Below are positions 1-11,234 of a stretch of 64,000 bases of DNA, one piece after another. The notes below the pieces were generated by a model, which was not told where the DNA came from, ran no database searches, and saw only the letters and a program-made list of their open reading frames with translations. The DNA comes from Anisus vortex (taxonomy: Eukaryota; Mollusca; Gastropoda; Planorbidae). Each line of letters starts with the position of its first letter. Within the stretch, counting starts at the first letter, position 1. The stretch is taken from contig OX421497.1 of assembly GCA_949126835.1 (NCBI GenBank), forward strand, positions 18,162,409 through 18,226,408, in the 5' to 3' direction. A program made the translations under genes and the position numbers.

Positions 1-148
1 CACTACAGACAACTATACGGAAACTTTATGACAGAGTAGTGATGTTTTTCGAACTTTTCAAAAACAGTGCTGGGTATATAAGTCGCACCCCTACTTTTTG
101 TCGAAATTTTCGGTAGAAAAAGTGCGACTTATACGCGAGTATATACGG
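1..148 (-). mobile_element. Partial DNA-transposon copy (CCGTATA...AGTCGCAC family)
   Basis: This is an inverted, truncated relative of the element at 11855-12272. They share 100+ bp including GTGCGACTTATACGCGAGTA. The element ends at 148 next to a TA dinucleotide; the other end is beyond the window. Confidence 0.7.
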
Positions 149-831
149 TATATAAATCAGTTCTATTTCATTATATAACATTCTGAATGATTTGACTTGC
201 TCATTAAACTGATGACCCTCAGTGAATAATAAGTGCTATAATTTTTACAAGTACATTACAATTTTCATATTTCTGTAGTTTAAAATATATATATTATTTC
301 TTCATTTACAAGCTGTATAAGAACCATGATATTAAGTGACTAACTTTCTGGACATTTTAAATTCTTTACATAGTACATGCCTTGGTTTAGTCTAAGATGT
401 TTCATATTCTACATAAAGTAGGGTGTATAGTATTGTTTAAATTTGAGAGATAAAATATTAGATTATTCAATGCCATTGAAAGGTATGACAAATGGTTTGG
501 ATATCATGCAAGACCTGGGAAATTACATTGAGAGATAAAACTTGCCACGGGATATAGACTTGTATCTCTTGTGCAATTGTGTTCTTAAATGTAAGGGTAA
601 TGATTAAAAATAATTTAGCAATTACACCCAAATAACACATGACTTTTAATAAACAAATTAAAATCATTATTGAAATTTGTATTGACTTTTAGTCTTTAAA
701 AAATTACATCCAATAAAATGGTCCTTGGGTTACTTTAAGGATCCTCCTGCATCACTTAGACCAATTTGAGTTTAAAACCCTTGGTCTAGTACATGCCTGG
801 ATTTTATTCCTAATTAAAATATTTCTTTCAG
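149..831. other. HLCS intron, no feature seen
   Basis: AT-rich sequence. The preceding HLCS exon would have to encode a VxxRQTxGR-like motif, and I do not see it here, so this is read as intron. Confidence 0.4.
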
Positions 832-992
832 GTAGGGGAGGTAATGCTTGGTTGAGTCCCAAAGGTTGTGCCATGTTTACTCTTCCAGTGCAGCTGAAAG
901 TTGGCAGTAAATTAGGTCAACAAGTTTCTTTCTTACAACATATGGTGTCTTTGGCTGTTGTGAAAAGTGTTGTCACATTTCCTGGATATCAG
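832..992 (+). CDS. HLCS: HLCS exon (GRGGN nucleotide-binding loop)
   Basis: The acceptor is tttctttcag before 832 and the donor is gtatta after 992. The exon enters in phase with two bases of a split codon, probably the first Gly of GRGRGGN, and ends on a full codon after FPGYQ. It encodes the ATP/biotinyl-AMP loop and the following helix (VSLAVVKSV). Confidence 0.9.
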
Positions 993-3900
993 GTATTACT
1001 ATCACATTGAACATATTTGACCTTAATGTAGTTTCTATAAAGCTTGCTATGATCCCATTAGTTGTTAATTGTAAACAAACTTTGTTAACTTTGATTTTTT
1101 TTTTTTCAAATTTATCTTATAGCCATAAAACATTCATATTTGGGTTTAATTATGGTAACCAACAAAAATTATCAATAGAATTCACAACATTAAACAAGTT
1201 TATACTGCTTTTTAAAATGTATAACTTAATTCATGAGTTGTTTTTTTTAATAGCAGCTCCATTGGTTTGTAGTTTGCTAGACAAACAAAAATATGTAGAT
1301 TTGGTTATTTACACATAAATCTTTTTTTGTTTCTTTTTTTGTCATAGTTACAAAAAAGAGTAAAATAATGAATACTTGAGCTTTCTTCATTGTATGATTG
1401 CTAGAGATGACTTCCTTATAATTGTATGATTGCTAGAGATGACTTCCTTATAATTGTATGATTGCTAGAGATGACTTCCTTATAATTGTATGATTGCTAG
1501 AGATGACTTCCTTATAATTGTATGATTGCTAGAGATGACTTCATTATAATTGTATAATTGCTACAGATGACTTCCTTATAATTGTATGATTGCTACAGAT
1601 GACTTCATTATAATTGTATGATTGCTACAGATGACTTCATTATAATTGTATGATTGCTAGAGATGACTTCCTTATAATTGTATGATTGCTACAGATGACT
1701 TCATTTTGATTGTATGATTGCTACAGATGACTTCATTATGATTGTATGATTGCTATAGATGACTTCATTATAATTGTATGATTGCTACAGATGACTTGAT
1801 GATTCATTACTGATACTTTCAGGACTTGGATCTGAAGTTAAAGTGGCCTAATGACATTTACTATGGCAAGGAGATGAAACTTGGTGGTGTTTTAGTTACT
1901 TCCACTATTATGAACACAAACATTTATGCAACTATTGGTAAGTGTGACATGCTTCATCTTGTATCACAGGTTGTTGTTTCTTGATAAACATTTAAATATA
2001 ATTGCTCTTTAAAATTGTAATTACAATCTATTAAATATGAAATGTGTAAATTATAGAATTTTTGTTGTTGTTGAGCTGAATGAGCAAGTACATACGGTTG
2101 TTTATTTATATGAAAATTACAGATAAAATAAGATTATAATAAAATTCAAGAATTTCACTCTATGTGTAGCTGTATATGTTACTTCATGCTTAAATAAAAT
2201 GATTAGAAATTATGAAACTTAGCTAGCGTTTATAGAGGCGGCGGGTTTCGGAAAATCGCACGCGCGAGTCGACCCGAGCGAACTCGTGCGAAGAATGTTA
2301 CTATTTTTGCTTTCCAGTTGTTCATAGAGGACACGGGTCTTTCGAGGCGACAGATTTGCCGACCAGCGCGGGTAATTACCAGAACTATTTTTTAGTTCTT
2401 GTTGCGCGTTGCCGCGCCGGACTGTGTTGGCTGTGCATTGTCTTTAAGGTGACCCCAGAATGACCCTGGTCTGTCTGGCGATGAAGCTTGACGTGTTTGT
2501 TGTCTCGTTTGGCTTTTTCCCGCTTTTGCTATAAACTGCGCGAGTCATTAGGGGGGGTTTTCTAGCGCGAGTAACCAGCTCGCGGCAACCCGCCTACCCG
2601 CCGCCTCTATAAACGTAGCCTTAGTTAATAGTAGATACCATAAGCCATTGCTTTTGAAAGAAACTCTGTCAGTGCTTATAATAACTTAAATTAAAAAGAA
2701 ATGTGTTGTATTTTAATTTTATTTGTTATTTCTCTGCCCCTTAGGTTGTGGCTTCAATGTATCAAACAGTAATCCAACAATCTGTATCAATGATATTATC
2801 AGATTGTACAATACTTCAAATCCCAACCTTCCTGACCTTTCACCTTTCAGCACTAGTCAACTTATTGCGAGAACAGTAACCATCTTGGAGAGTCTTATTG
2901 ATGAATTCAATGCTAAAGGCCACCAGACATTTTGTGAAGAGTATTATAAATATTGGTTACACAGGTTTGTTCATTGTTTTTTTTCATGAATCAAATATAA
3001 ATGTGTAAAATTGGTTTACAGACTTGCCTTATGTATGGCACTTCACATACACAGTGCCAATGTTCTAGTTTCTTGATTCACTGCTTTTTGCCATTTTGCT
3101 GGTACTCCTCACTGTGTTATTTATTTCAAGATCTTCCCATGTGTTTGGGTTTTAAATGTGCCAAGGTCATGACCTTTCTGCACACATCTTTGATCCGCTG
3201 GGATGACCAGTCATTTTCACCCTTCACCTTCTGCCAGCATTCAATATAGCAAGGCTTTAGAGAGGTGCTCAGAGCTCATTCTGCAGACCCATGGTTCAGA
3301 ATTTAGTTTTGGCTCGTTTACCTGACGAAAGCCATATTTGTTACTTAATCCTTCTTTTTAATGTGATGGATTTTAATAAAGCATCCCAAAGAAAAATTGT
3401 TGAGCCAGTTCATTTTCACTGGGTTTGCTTAGCCCAGATAGCAATTCCGTAGAGGAGTTTGTTGAGCATTTAGACCTGGTCCACTGATATTTTCATCCTT
3501 TCAATGAGTTAAGCCTTGTCCCAAAAATTTGAAAAAGCCTGGATAGATCCATAAAGCCTTGTCCCATTAAGCCTTCTCCCAGACTCTTTAATTACATCTC
3601 TGCCTTTCCATTTTTTTGTTAGAGACCTCTTTTTCCGGGAATAGCGTTCTTGCAATTGCAAGGTTGCTTCCAGAGTAGGCATAGTCTTTTACAACATCCA
3701 AGGTTGGGTAGCAGTCTGTACCTTATCTGATGATGTTGATCTTCAGCCTGAATTCCTGTGTCTCTTAAAATTTGATAAACTTGCAGTTGAAGCCAATTCA
3801 CTGTGTGGGTTGTTAGAGTTGCATCATCAGCAAATTGCACCTCTCTCTCCATTTTGCTCATTGTGCTCAGCTGGGTTATGTTAATGAGATTATCATAGAG

Positions 3901-4379
3901 ACTTATGTGGATATTCACACCCTCAACGCAATGATATTGAAGGCACGCAGAAGTAGCACAGAGAAAAATATACCCAAGAGTGTCTGTGCTAAGGCACACC
4001 CCTGTTTTACCCCACTACTTACAGTGAAGGGCTTAGAAGTGGCACCTTTGAAGCTTTGAGATTAAACATGAATGAAGCTTTGAAAGTACAAAATAAATGA
4101 ATCAACAGCCGCAACCGTAAACATTTGTAAAAAAAATTTGTTCTATATGTTTTAGTATTTGTTGTATAGAATGAAAATTGAAAAAAATGTATTTTCATTT
4201 TCTGCAGTTCTGCCAAAGTGAGTGTCCAGGCTGATAGAGTCATTGAAGGAGAGATAGTTGGATTGGATGAACATGGCTTCCTTTCGGTCTTCACAATTGA
4301 TGGGAAATTACTCAGTGTTCAGCCAGATGGAAATTCCTTTGACATGATGCATAACTTAATCTATGTGAAATCGTCTTAG
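832..4379 (+). CDS. HLCS: Holocarboxylase synthetase (biotin--protein ligase), C-terminal half, 4 exons
   Basis: The enzyme activates biotin with ATP to biotinyl-5'-AMP and transfers it to the acceptor lysine of biotin-dependent carboxylases. Exons 832-992, 1823-1937, 2745-2964 and 4208-4379 have AG/GT borders and compatible phases, and join into one frame ending at TAG 4377-4379. The sequence follows animal HLCS closely. GRGGNAWLSP is the nucleotide-binding loop, LKWPNDIYY and MKLGGVLV are the biotin/ATP pocket with its conserved lysine, and GCGFNVSNSNPTICINDI is the catalytic-core strand. The C-terminal cap ends PDGNSFDMMHNLIYVKSS, close to the end of human HLCS. The N-terminal part and the start of the catalytic domain lie upstream of the window; nothing in 149-831 looks like the preceding exon. 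The gene converges with HUNK. Oddity: the last 36 coding bases are the first unit of a tandem array that continues into the 3' flank. Identification is secure; exon ends are read by eye. Confidence 0.93.
1390..1797. repeat. 32-bp minisatellite in an HLCS intron
   Basis: About 12.7 copies of a unit beginning TTGTATGATTGCTAGAGATG. Variants change g to c at 'ctagag' and c to a at 'cttcctt'. The last copy ends about 25 bp before the acceptor of the KWPNDI exon. Confidence 0.95.
1823..1937 (+). CDS. HLCS: HLCS exon (KWPNDI / KLGGVLV)
   Basis: The acceptor is actttcag and the donor gtaagt. It encodes DLDLKLKWPNDIYYGKEM followed by KLGGVLVTSTIMNTNIYATI, the most diagnostic block of biotin protein ligases. 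It ends one base into a Gly codon completed by the next exon. Confidence 0.92.
2222..2620. mobile_element. PIF/Harbinger-like MITE, 399 bp
   Basis: The terminal inverted repeats read GCTAGCGTTTATAGAGGCGG on the left and GGCTACGTTTATAGAGGCGG on the inverted right. TTA flanks both sides (2219-2221 and 2621-2623). The interior is unusually GC-rich and rich in CGCG. There is no coding capacity. A 3-bp TTA duplication and this terminus style fit Harbinger. It lies in an HLCS intron. Confidence 0.8.
2745..2964 (+). CDS. HLCS: HLCS exon (GFNVSNSNPTICIND)
   Basis: The acceptor is ccccttag and the donor is gtttgt. It begins GCGFNVSNSNPTICIND and ends YYKYWLH plus two bases of a Ser codon. The helix LIARTVTILESLIDEF matches the central helix of the HLCS catalytic domain. 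Confidence 0.92.
4208..4379 (+). CDS. HLCS: HLCS terminal exon (C-terminal cap)
   Basis: The acceptor is tttctgcag. The exon encodes the small SH3-like C-terminal domain (EGEIVGLDEHGFLSVF, then LLSVQPDGNSFDMMHNLI) and stops at TAG 4377-4379. Bases from 4341 onward are unit 1 of the 54-bp repeat described separately. Confidence 0.92.
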
Positions 4380-4552
4380 ACCAATAGACCTTCTGACATG
4401 ATGCATAATTTAATCTATGTGAAATCTTCTTAGACCAATAGACCTTCTGACTAAATCTTCTTGTGCCAATAGACCTTCTGACATGATGCATAACTTAATC
4501 TATGTGAAATCTTCTTAGACCAATAGACCTTCTGACATGATGCATAACTTAA
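4341..4552 (+). repeat. 54-bp array derived from the HLCS coding end, proximal part
   Basis: Unit 1 (4341-4394) consists of the last 13 HLCS codons including the stop plus 15 bp of 3' flank (ccaatagaccttct). Further full or partial copies follow, each retaining the GACATGATGCATAA and GAAATCTTCTTAG blocks. The array is broken at 4549 by a TTAA insertion. Confidence 0.9.
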
Positions 4553-5515
4553 CCCACGAACTGTGGTAATCGGCCGATCAGCACGTTCTGTCAATCCAGT
4601 ATTTTAGAAAAACTATAGCTACTTCCGTTAACTAATAAATAAACTTCAGTTTTTTTTTGCTTTTCTGCGTGATTTTTATAACTTTGAAGTTATTTTTACG
4701 ATAATGGTTGTTGAACTAATTTGCTCTAGCCATTTTATTCAAATGGACTTACCATATGGCTTACGTAATTAATAAATGTTGAATAATTACGTGATGATGT
4801 GATTCAGAAGATCATTTTTCAACTACATTAGAAAATAATATTAAAATTAGCTTAGGTCCATCTTCTAGTGAGTCGGAAAGCTGAAATCCAATGCTTTAGG
4901 CTTTAGGCCTAGAACTAATTAGGCGTCACCCGAAAATCGATACTCGATAGTACCTATTATTATTGTTTGTAGACAATTGTGGCAATTAATTAAAAAATGG
5001 ATGTTATTCAGTCTTCTAATACTATTTTTCATCAAATTAAATCGTTTTAGACAAGCTTATGTAATTTTTTATGTTGATTTCTGCCTTGTGACGTCATACC
5101 TTGTTGTTTTGAAATAATTAGAGATATCTGCACAAATTATTTTTTTCAAAGGCTTTTAATAACAGAAACCAAAGTAAATAGTACATTTTCTAAAAGATAA
5201 ATAAAAAAGCTATTATATTCAATAACTATTTTAATAATGTGCTGATAAAAAATGGAGTTAGACGTACTTGAAAAAAAGATTTTTTTTTCCTCTTTACTTC
5301 TTGACCACTCTAAGGTCAAGGCCATGGTCAAATAATTTATTTTTTTTAATCAAAATAGTTCGTTAGATTCCCCATCCATTCCACTTTCCAAAAATATAAT
5401 AGTAATTGGGGTCTGGCAATAATAATTCCTTGTCATTTATTGCTATTTCTGATGGCACCCAAAATGCTAAAAAATTCCCCCACACTACAGAAAATTCTAC
5501 ACCACAGTTTGTGGG
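4553..5515. mobile_element. piggyBac-like element, 963 bp, non-autonomous
   Basis: TTAA lies at both borders (4549-4552 and 5516-5519), with inverted termini CCCACGAACTGTGG and CCCACAAACTGTGG. Removing the element restores the interrupted HLCS-derived repeat unit exactly at TTAA. TTAA duplication with CCC..GGG ends is characteristic of piggyBac. No transposase frame remains. Confidence 0.87.
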
Positions 5516-6045
5516 TTAATCTATGTGAAATCTTCTTAGACCAATAGACCTTCTGACATGATGCATAACTTAATCTATGTGAAATCTTCTTAGACCAATA
5601 GACCGTCTGACTAAATCTTCTTAGACCAATAGATCTTCTGACAATGCATAAAAATCAGCTTAGACCAATAGACCTTTATGACTAAATCTTCCTAGACCAA
5701 TAGTCCTTCTGACTAGCTTAAATCTTCTTAGACAAATAGACCTTTATGACTAAATCTTCCTAGACCAATAGTCTTTCTGACTAGCTTAAATCTTCTTAGA
5801 CCAATAGACCATTTGACTAAATCTTCCTAGACCAATAGTCCTTCTGGCTAGCTTAAATCTTCTTAGACAAATAGACCTTTATGACTAAATCTTCCTAGAC
5901 CAATAGATCTTCTGACATAATGCATAACTTATTCTATTTGAAATCGGCTTAGACCAATAGACCATTTGACTAAATCTTCCTAGACCAATAGTCCTTCTGA
6001 CTAGCTTAAATCTTCTTAGACCAATAGACCTTTATGACTATTAGC
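5516..6045 (+). repeat. 54-bp HLCS-derived array, distal part
   Basis: This continues the array beyond the piggyBac-like insertion. Units degrade to a short core, CTTAGACCAATAGACC, joined to alternating spacers (actaaatcttcc, actagcttaaat). Confidence 0.88.
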
Positions 6046-6313
6046 AATCTTTGGCTATATGTTTCGTTTGTTATTCTGTTGTAATTACATCTTTTATGCA
6101 AGTAGTTGAGGATTTTTTTTATAGCTCCATTTTTTATTGTATGGACAAATACCTGAAAAGCTATCATTGTTTTCATAACAGATACTATAACATTCTGTAA
6201 CAAAAATATTTAGAAATATTAAAAAATATAGTAAAGTATTTCTTTGAACCAATGTTGGTCCATGGGACAAATAAAGCAACATTCATAAGTGTCTGTTTCA
6301 TGGTATTGTATTA

Positions 6314-6462
6314 CCAGCACAATGTCCAGCCATCTTTACTTATCTCCAACTAATTGGATAACATCCAGATCCAGGGGAAAATTCTGACACAAATCTGGAT
6401 TTGAACCTAAAACCTTTGTTACAACAATCAGAGCATGCTGCCACTTTATCACTTTGTCCCAT
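6314..6462 (-). mobile_element. tRNA-derived SINE, family 1, old copy
   Basis: On the minus strand an A-box-like gtgataaagtggcagc is followed by a B box GGTTCAAATCC. The 3' part (ggctggacattgtgctgg) aligns with the SINE copies at 22955-23210 and 31988-32218. There is no intact cloverleaf. Confidence 0.65.
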
Positions 6463-6889
6463 TAAAAATGTGAAATTTAAGTTTAGCAGAACTGGCTCTT
6501 GAAATCTTTGTTTCAATTGTTCATTTGTATAGTTCAGTGCTGGATAAATTCATCATTTAGCTCAGAGCTGTTGCTCTTTAAGTTTAAATTCTTTAAAGGC
6601 CAGTCCTAGAATAGTTTTTCTTAACAATTTTTATCCCAAGTGTTAAATGATCAAATCAGGATGGCTCATTAATTGTTACCAACTACTGTTAGATCTATAG
6701 TATCTATACTATACATCTTTATCATCAAGAAATCAGATGTTTATTAGTTAAGTCACTAAGCTGAAATTAGATTTTTTTTTAATGTTATGGAAATAGTTCT
6801 ATAAATGCACAATTAACCAACAATTGAATTTTTAAAATGATTAGCAAAAATTTCTTGTGTAAAATAAACATAAAGGTGAATGATAAAGA

Positions 6890-8084
6890 AAATAATTTGG
6901 TGGTGTAGTAGCCTATGTTTGAGCAAGCAAGAAATTAGCTGAGTGTATTGTGAAATAATTTGGTGGTATAGTAGCCTATGTTTGAGCAAGCAAAAAATTA
7001 GCTGAGTGTATTGTGAAATAATTTGGTGGTATAGTACCCTATGTTTGAGCAAGCAAAAAATTAGCTGAGTGTATTGTGAAATAATTTGGTGGTATAGTAC
7101 CCTATGTTTGAGCAAGCAAAAAATTAGCTGAGTGTATTGTGAAATAATTTGGTGGTATAGTACCCTATGTTTGAGCAAGCAAGAGCTGAATGAATTGTGA
7201 AATGATTTGGTGGTATAGTAGCCTATGTTTGAGCAAGCAAGAGCTGAATGTATTGTGAAATGATTTGGTGGTATAGTACCCTATGTTTGAGCAAGCAAAA
7301 AATTAGCTGAGTGTATTGTGAAATAATTTGGTGTTATAGTACCCTATGTTTGAGCAAGCAAGAGCTGAATGAATTGTGAAATGATTTGGTGGTATAGTAG
7401 CCTATGTTTGAGCAAGCAAGAGCTGAATGAATTGTGAAATGATTTGGTGGTATAGTAGCCTATGCTTGAGCAAGCAAGAGCTGAATGTATTGTGAAATGA
7501 TTTGGTGGTATAGTACCCTATGTTTGAGCAAGCAAAAAATTAGCTGAGTGTATTGTGAAATAATTTGGTGTTATAGTACCCTATGTTTGAGCAAGCAAGA
7601 GCTGAATGAATTGTGAAATGATTTGGTGGTATAGTAGCCTATGTTTGAGCAAGCAAGAGCTGAATGAATTGTGAAATGATTTGGTGGTATAGTAGCCTAT
7701 GTTTGAGCAAGCAAGAGCTGAATGAATTGTGAAATGATTTGGTGGTATAGTAGCCTATGTTTGAGCAAGCAAGAGCTGAATGAATTGTGAAATGATTTGG
7801 TGGTATAGTAGCCTATGTTTGAGCAAGCAAGAGCTGAATGAATTGTGAAATGATTTGGTGGTATAGTAGCCTATGCTTGAGCAAGCAAGAGCTGAATGTA
7901 TTGTGAAATAATTTGGTGGTATAGTAGCCTATGTTTGAGCAAGCAAGAGCTGAATGTATTGTGAAATAATTTGGTGGTATAGTAGCCTATGTTTGAGCAA
8001 GCAAGAGCTGAATGTATTGTGAAATAATTTGGTGGTATAGTAGCCTATGTTTGAGCAAGCAAGAGCTGAGTGTATTGTGAAATG
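6890..8084. repeat. 57-62-bp minisatellite, ~20 copies
   Basis: The unit core is GGTATAGTAGCCTATGTTTG followed by agcaagcaagagctgaatg. Two length classes alternate: short units with 'aagagctgaatg' and long ones with 'aaaaaattagctgagtg'. Open frames across it are artefacts of periodicity. Confidence 0.95.
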
Positions 8085-9099
8085 AACCTCAAAACTTCAA
8101 TAAGCAATCAAATACTCTGTTACTTGATCTCTCCAACTTATTGGAATCCAATAGTCAGGACTTCCCATTATTTTAAGTACCAGCCCTTATACAAAGGTTG
8201 TTTTTTTTTATGTATAATCAAGAAAAGAAAAAAAATACTATTCTTTTAAAAATTTATAAATATTGTGAGAATCTTTAAAATAAATAATATTTTTTAATTG
8301 AAATGTTTTTACTGTACTGCGGTATATTAAAAATATTAACATTATTCCATTGTTAAGTACAATTTTGTGAACATGTTCTCAGATCTCAACTCACATGAGT
8401 GGCCACAGTTCTATGGTGGTTGCTTTCAAACCAGGATAAACATAAAATCATTTGTGAAACCTTTTTATTCTGGTCAGTTTTTCATTGGATTTTGTTTGCT
8501 TTGGAAAAATAAATGTGTTTATTTAATTTCATAAGCTGTGTCTCATTTTATTTTATATTGTTTTTTTTATTATCTTTAATAATTTGCTATTATGTAATTC
8601 AGAGCAAACAAGTAAAGGACAATACAATTGTTTCTTTAAAATTGGGGAGAAAAGTAGTGGGTGAAATGGAAAAACAGATCTGCATCATCTTCAATAAAAC
8701 ATCCACTTCATCCTCCTTTCTGGTCAAGAATAGAATGCCTTACTCCATCTAAAAACAGAAACAATAGCTCAACTAGTATCTAAAGACACTGAGCCCAAAC
8801 CAACCTAACACAATGTAGACATTATCTCCCCTGACACAAAACAGTGTAACATTTACCTAACACAATGTAGATATTATCTCCCCTGACACAAAACAGTGTA
8901 ACATTTACTTTTAGAATTCCAAACCTGTGACAAACTCCTTAAGACCATCAAGCTTACTGAACATACTTTACAGTGCAAGAGAAAACTTAGAAAAGGCAAG
9001 TACCAGGGTATATGTTGATCATTGTCTACAAATTATCACAGAAGTAGGAAGAACATTTAATTGACATGATAAAGATACAAAAACACAAATATTTTAGTA
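8085..9099. other. Intergenic, little structure
   Basis: No gene recognised. The one feature is a direct duplication of ~52 bp at 8803-8908 (acctaacacaatgtaga unit). Confidence 0.5.
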
Positions 9100-10146
9100 T
9101 TTTATTCTTCAGCTGTGAAAAAATACAAAACTCCTGTGAAGAAATACAAAACTGTTCAGGCTGCTCTCTGTTACATAAAACAAATTTAGTACATCACACA
9201 GATACACACACACACATAAACACATTTAGTTGTGTATCATGAATCATTATTTCAAATAAAAGAATCAAAACATTTACTCTCATATCCCTCAACACAATCT
9301 TATCATGCTTGATCATTGGCATGCTTATGACATGAAATAATTTATTTACACATAAAAAAACAAAAATATATACAATTGTTATAGTAGGTCATATATATAT
9401 TTAGTTATTGCATACTTTATTATTAGTCCCCTCTTGCCTCATACATACAGTTTATTTTAGCAAAAACATTTTGCTTTTTTCATTTATAATATACATATAT
9501 AGCAGTCAAAGTAACATTCAATGTGTTTATTATATACATTATTATACAATTATCAATACAGCTTTCTAATATTTTAAACCAAGAAGTGAAATATAATTGT
9601 GAACTTGTTTACTCAACCAGTTTTAAGAAGTCCTTAAAATGTTATTTCTTTAGAAGTAATAAGGAAATGTACATAAATACTGTTCAGTGATAGCTAGTTA
9701 AGCATGCTTAGAGTATGTGAAGTTATAACACTTTGTGAATGCTGATTAAACAGTGTAAAATAACAAGAAATATCACTTGTGGTAAATCCTTACATGAACC
9801 CAATAAGTATAACACAATGAAATATTGCATGTAAAAAAAGCCAATGTATAAATGATGAAATCCCTAACATTAGATAAACATCAGAGAATGCTGCTTGCTG
9901 TTGCTCGTTTATACCTTTAAATATTTCTAACTCCAAAATTTTGTGTTATGAATTTATTATGGCAGCTTTTCTTAGGGATCATTAGTTATGTACAGATGGA
10001 GGCAGAAAGCTTTGACTATTCATGAAGAATAAGTCCTACTGGTAAAACAATTTAAATAGTTGGGAATATTGAGGTATAAAAATGATTTCAATCTCTCAAT
10101 GCTTTTATTTTGTTGACTGACTGTGGAAGAGTTTTACTTGTTCCAG
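9100..10146 (-). other. Probable HUNK 3' UTR
   Basis: This AT-rich stretch lies directly downstream of the HUNK stop, with no coding signal. On the minus strand AATAAA hexamers occur at 10109-10104 and 9106-9101. The second would give a 3' UTR of about 1 kb. The exact end cannot be fixed from sequence alone. Confidence 0.4.
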
Positions 10147-11234
10147 TTATCTGTGAGTATGAATAGGTGATATGGAAGGCAGTGGAGATTTTCTGTGTTC
10201 ATTTACTCCGTGTGTGCCATACTTCAAATCCAGGATGTCTGTGATAAATAAATTTCTCCCAATATCTGGGTCAGAGTCCTGGATCACATGACTTCCTGGG
10301 GGAGTTAACTCTCCTAAACGATGTCTTTTTGCCAATTTTCTGCGAATAATGAGATTTTTTGAAGGTGGTGAAACTGAACGTTTAGAAGCTGGGTTACATT
10401 CACCATTAGATTTTAAGTTTAGTAAGTTTTTTCCATGTAAGGTCATAGACTCAGATGTTTTTGATTTCTGATAATCTTTAAGTTCATGTAAGGGATGAAT
10501 TTCAGACATTCGAGGTCTGTCTTGAGCACTTCGAAATGTTATGTACTGTTTAGGAATATTTCTATTGACCAGTGTTGTAGGTTTCCCACTGTGTTTGTCA
10601 TTCATAGAAAAGACAGGTCCAGATTCTTGAAACTTATTGACTACATTCATATCATCTGTCCTAACCAGTGCTCTTCTAGATAAAAGTTTATTGTTCTGAA
10701 TATATCGACGCCCTGACATTGGATTGTTGTTAATATGGTTTTCATCCCCAAATTTATTCTCATTTGATCTATCTTTAGCCTTTAAATGTATTTTAAATTT
10801 TGTGTAGATAGAGTCTTGTTGTTTAATAGATGTACTTTCTGAATTTTCATCCTGCCGTACAAGCTTTGGAGCAATTCTTGGTGAAGTAGGCAAAGATTTC
10901 TTGAGTAAATTGTTTTCATGTTTAAAATATTGTAACTTGTCATCTTTAATGAAACCAACTTGCATAGCTTTTGATTTAGTTGTCAGCTTCTCGATGAGAT
11001 CACGCCCTACATCCATTGAATGGATTAGTTTAGAGGCAATGAGACTAACACCAGTGTTGACTGGAGCTTCTTGATGGTTTGGAAAGTTGCAGTATGACAA
11101 TGGGGATAACTCCTTGTCACTGGACAAATCTGAAGGTGTAGGTGAGTCTGGAAGTAGTGGTACACATGTCTTTAAATCTATTGAATCATATCTTGTCAAT
11201 GGATTCTCAGTGTCTTTATGATCAATACTATCAG
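10147..11234 (-). CDS. HUNK: HUNK exon 12 (terminal, tail domain)
   Basis: The acceptor is ttttttgttgcag, with a strong polypyrimidine tract. The open frame continues past the acceptor to 11280 but those residues (SFFFVAA) are intronic. It encodes 361 residues rich in Ser, Lys, Asn and Pro with no globular signature. Near the end [17 protein letters not shown] resembles the LRKRHQSL patch close to the human HUNK C-terminus. The stop is at 10147-10149. Confidence 0.9.

Noticed and set aside
6813..7178. 121-codon frame with LLKHRVLYHQIISQYTQL repeats
   Set aside because: Lies in the 61-62-bp class of the minisatellite and ends where unit length changes; no non-repeat homology.
8513..8752. 79-codon frame near a possible HLCS 3' end
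   Set aside because: It begins with a hydrophobic low-complexity run typical of AT-rich DNA and has no recognisable homology.
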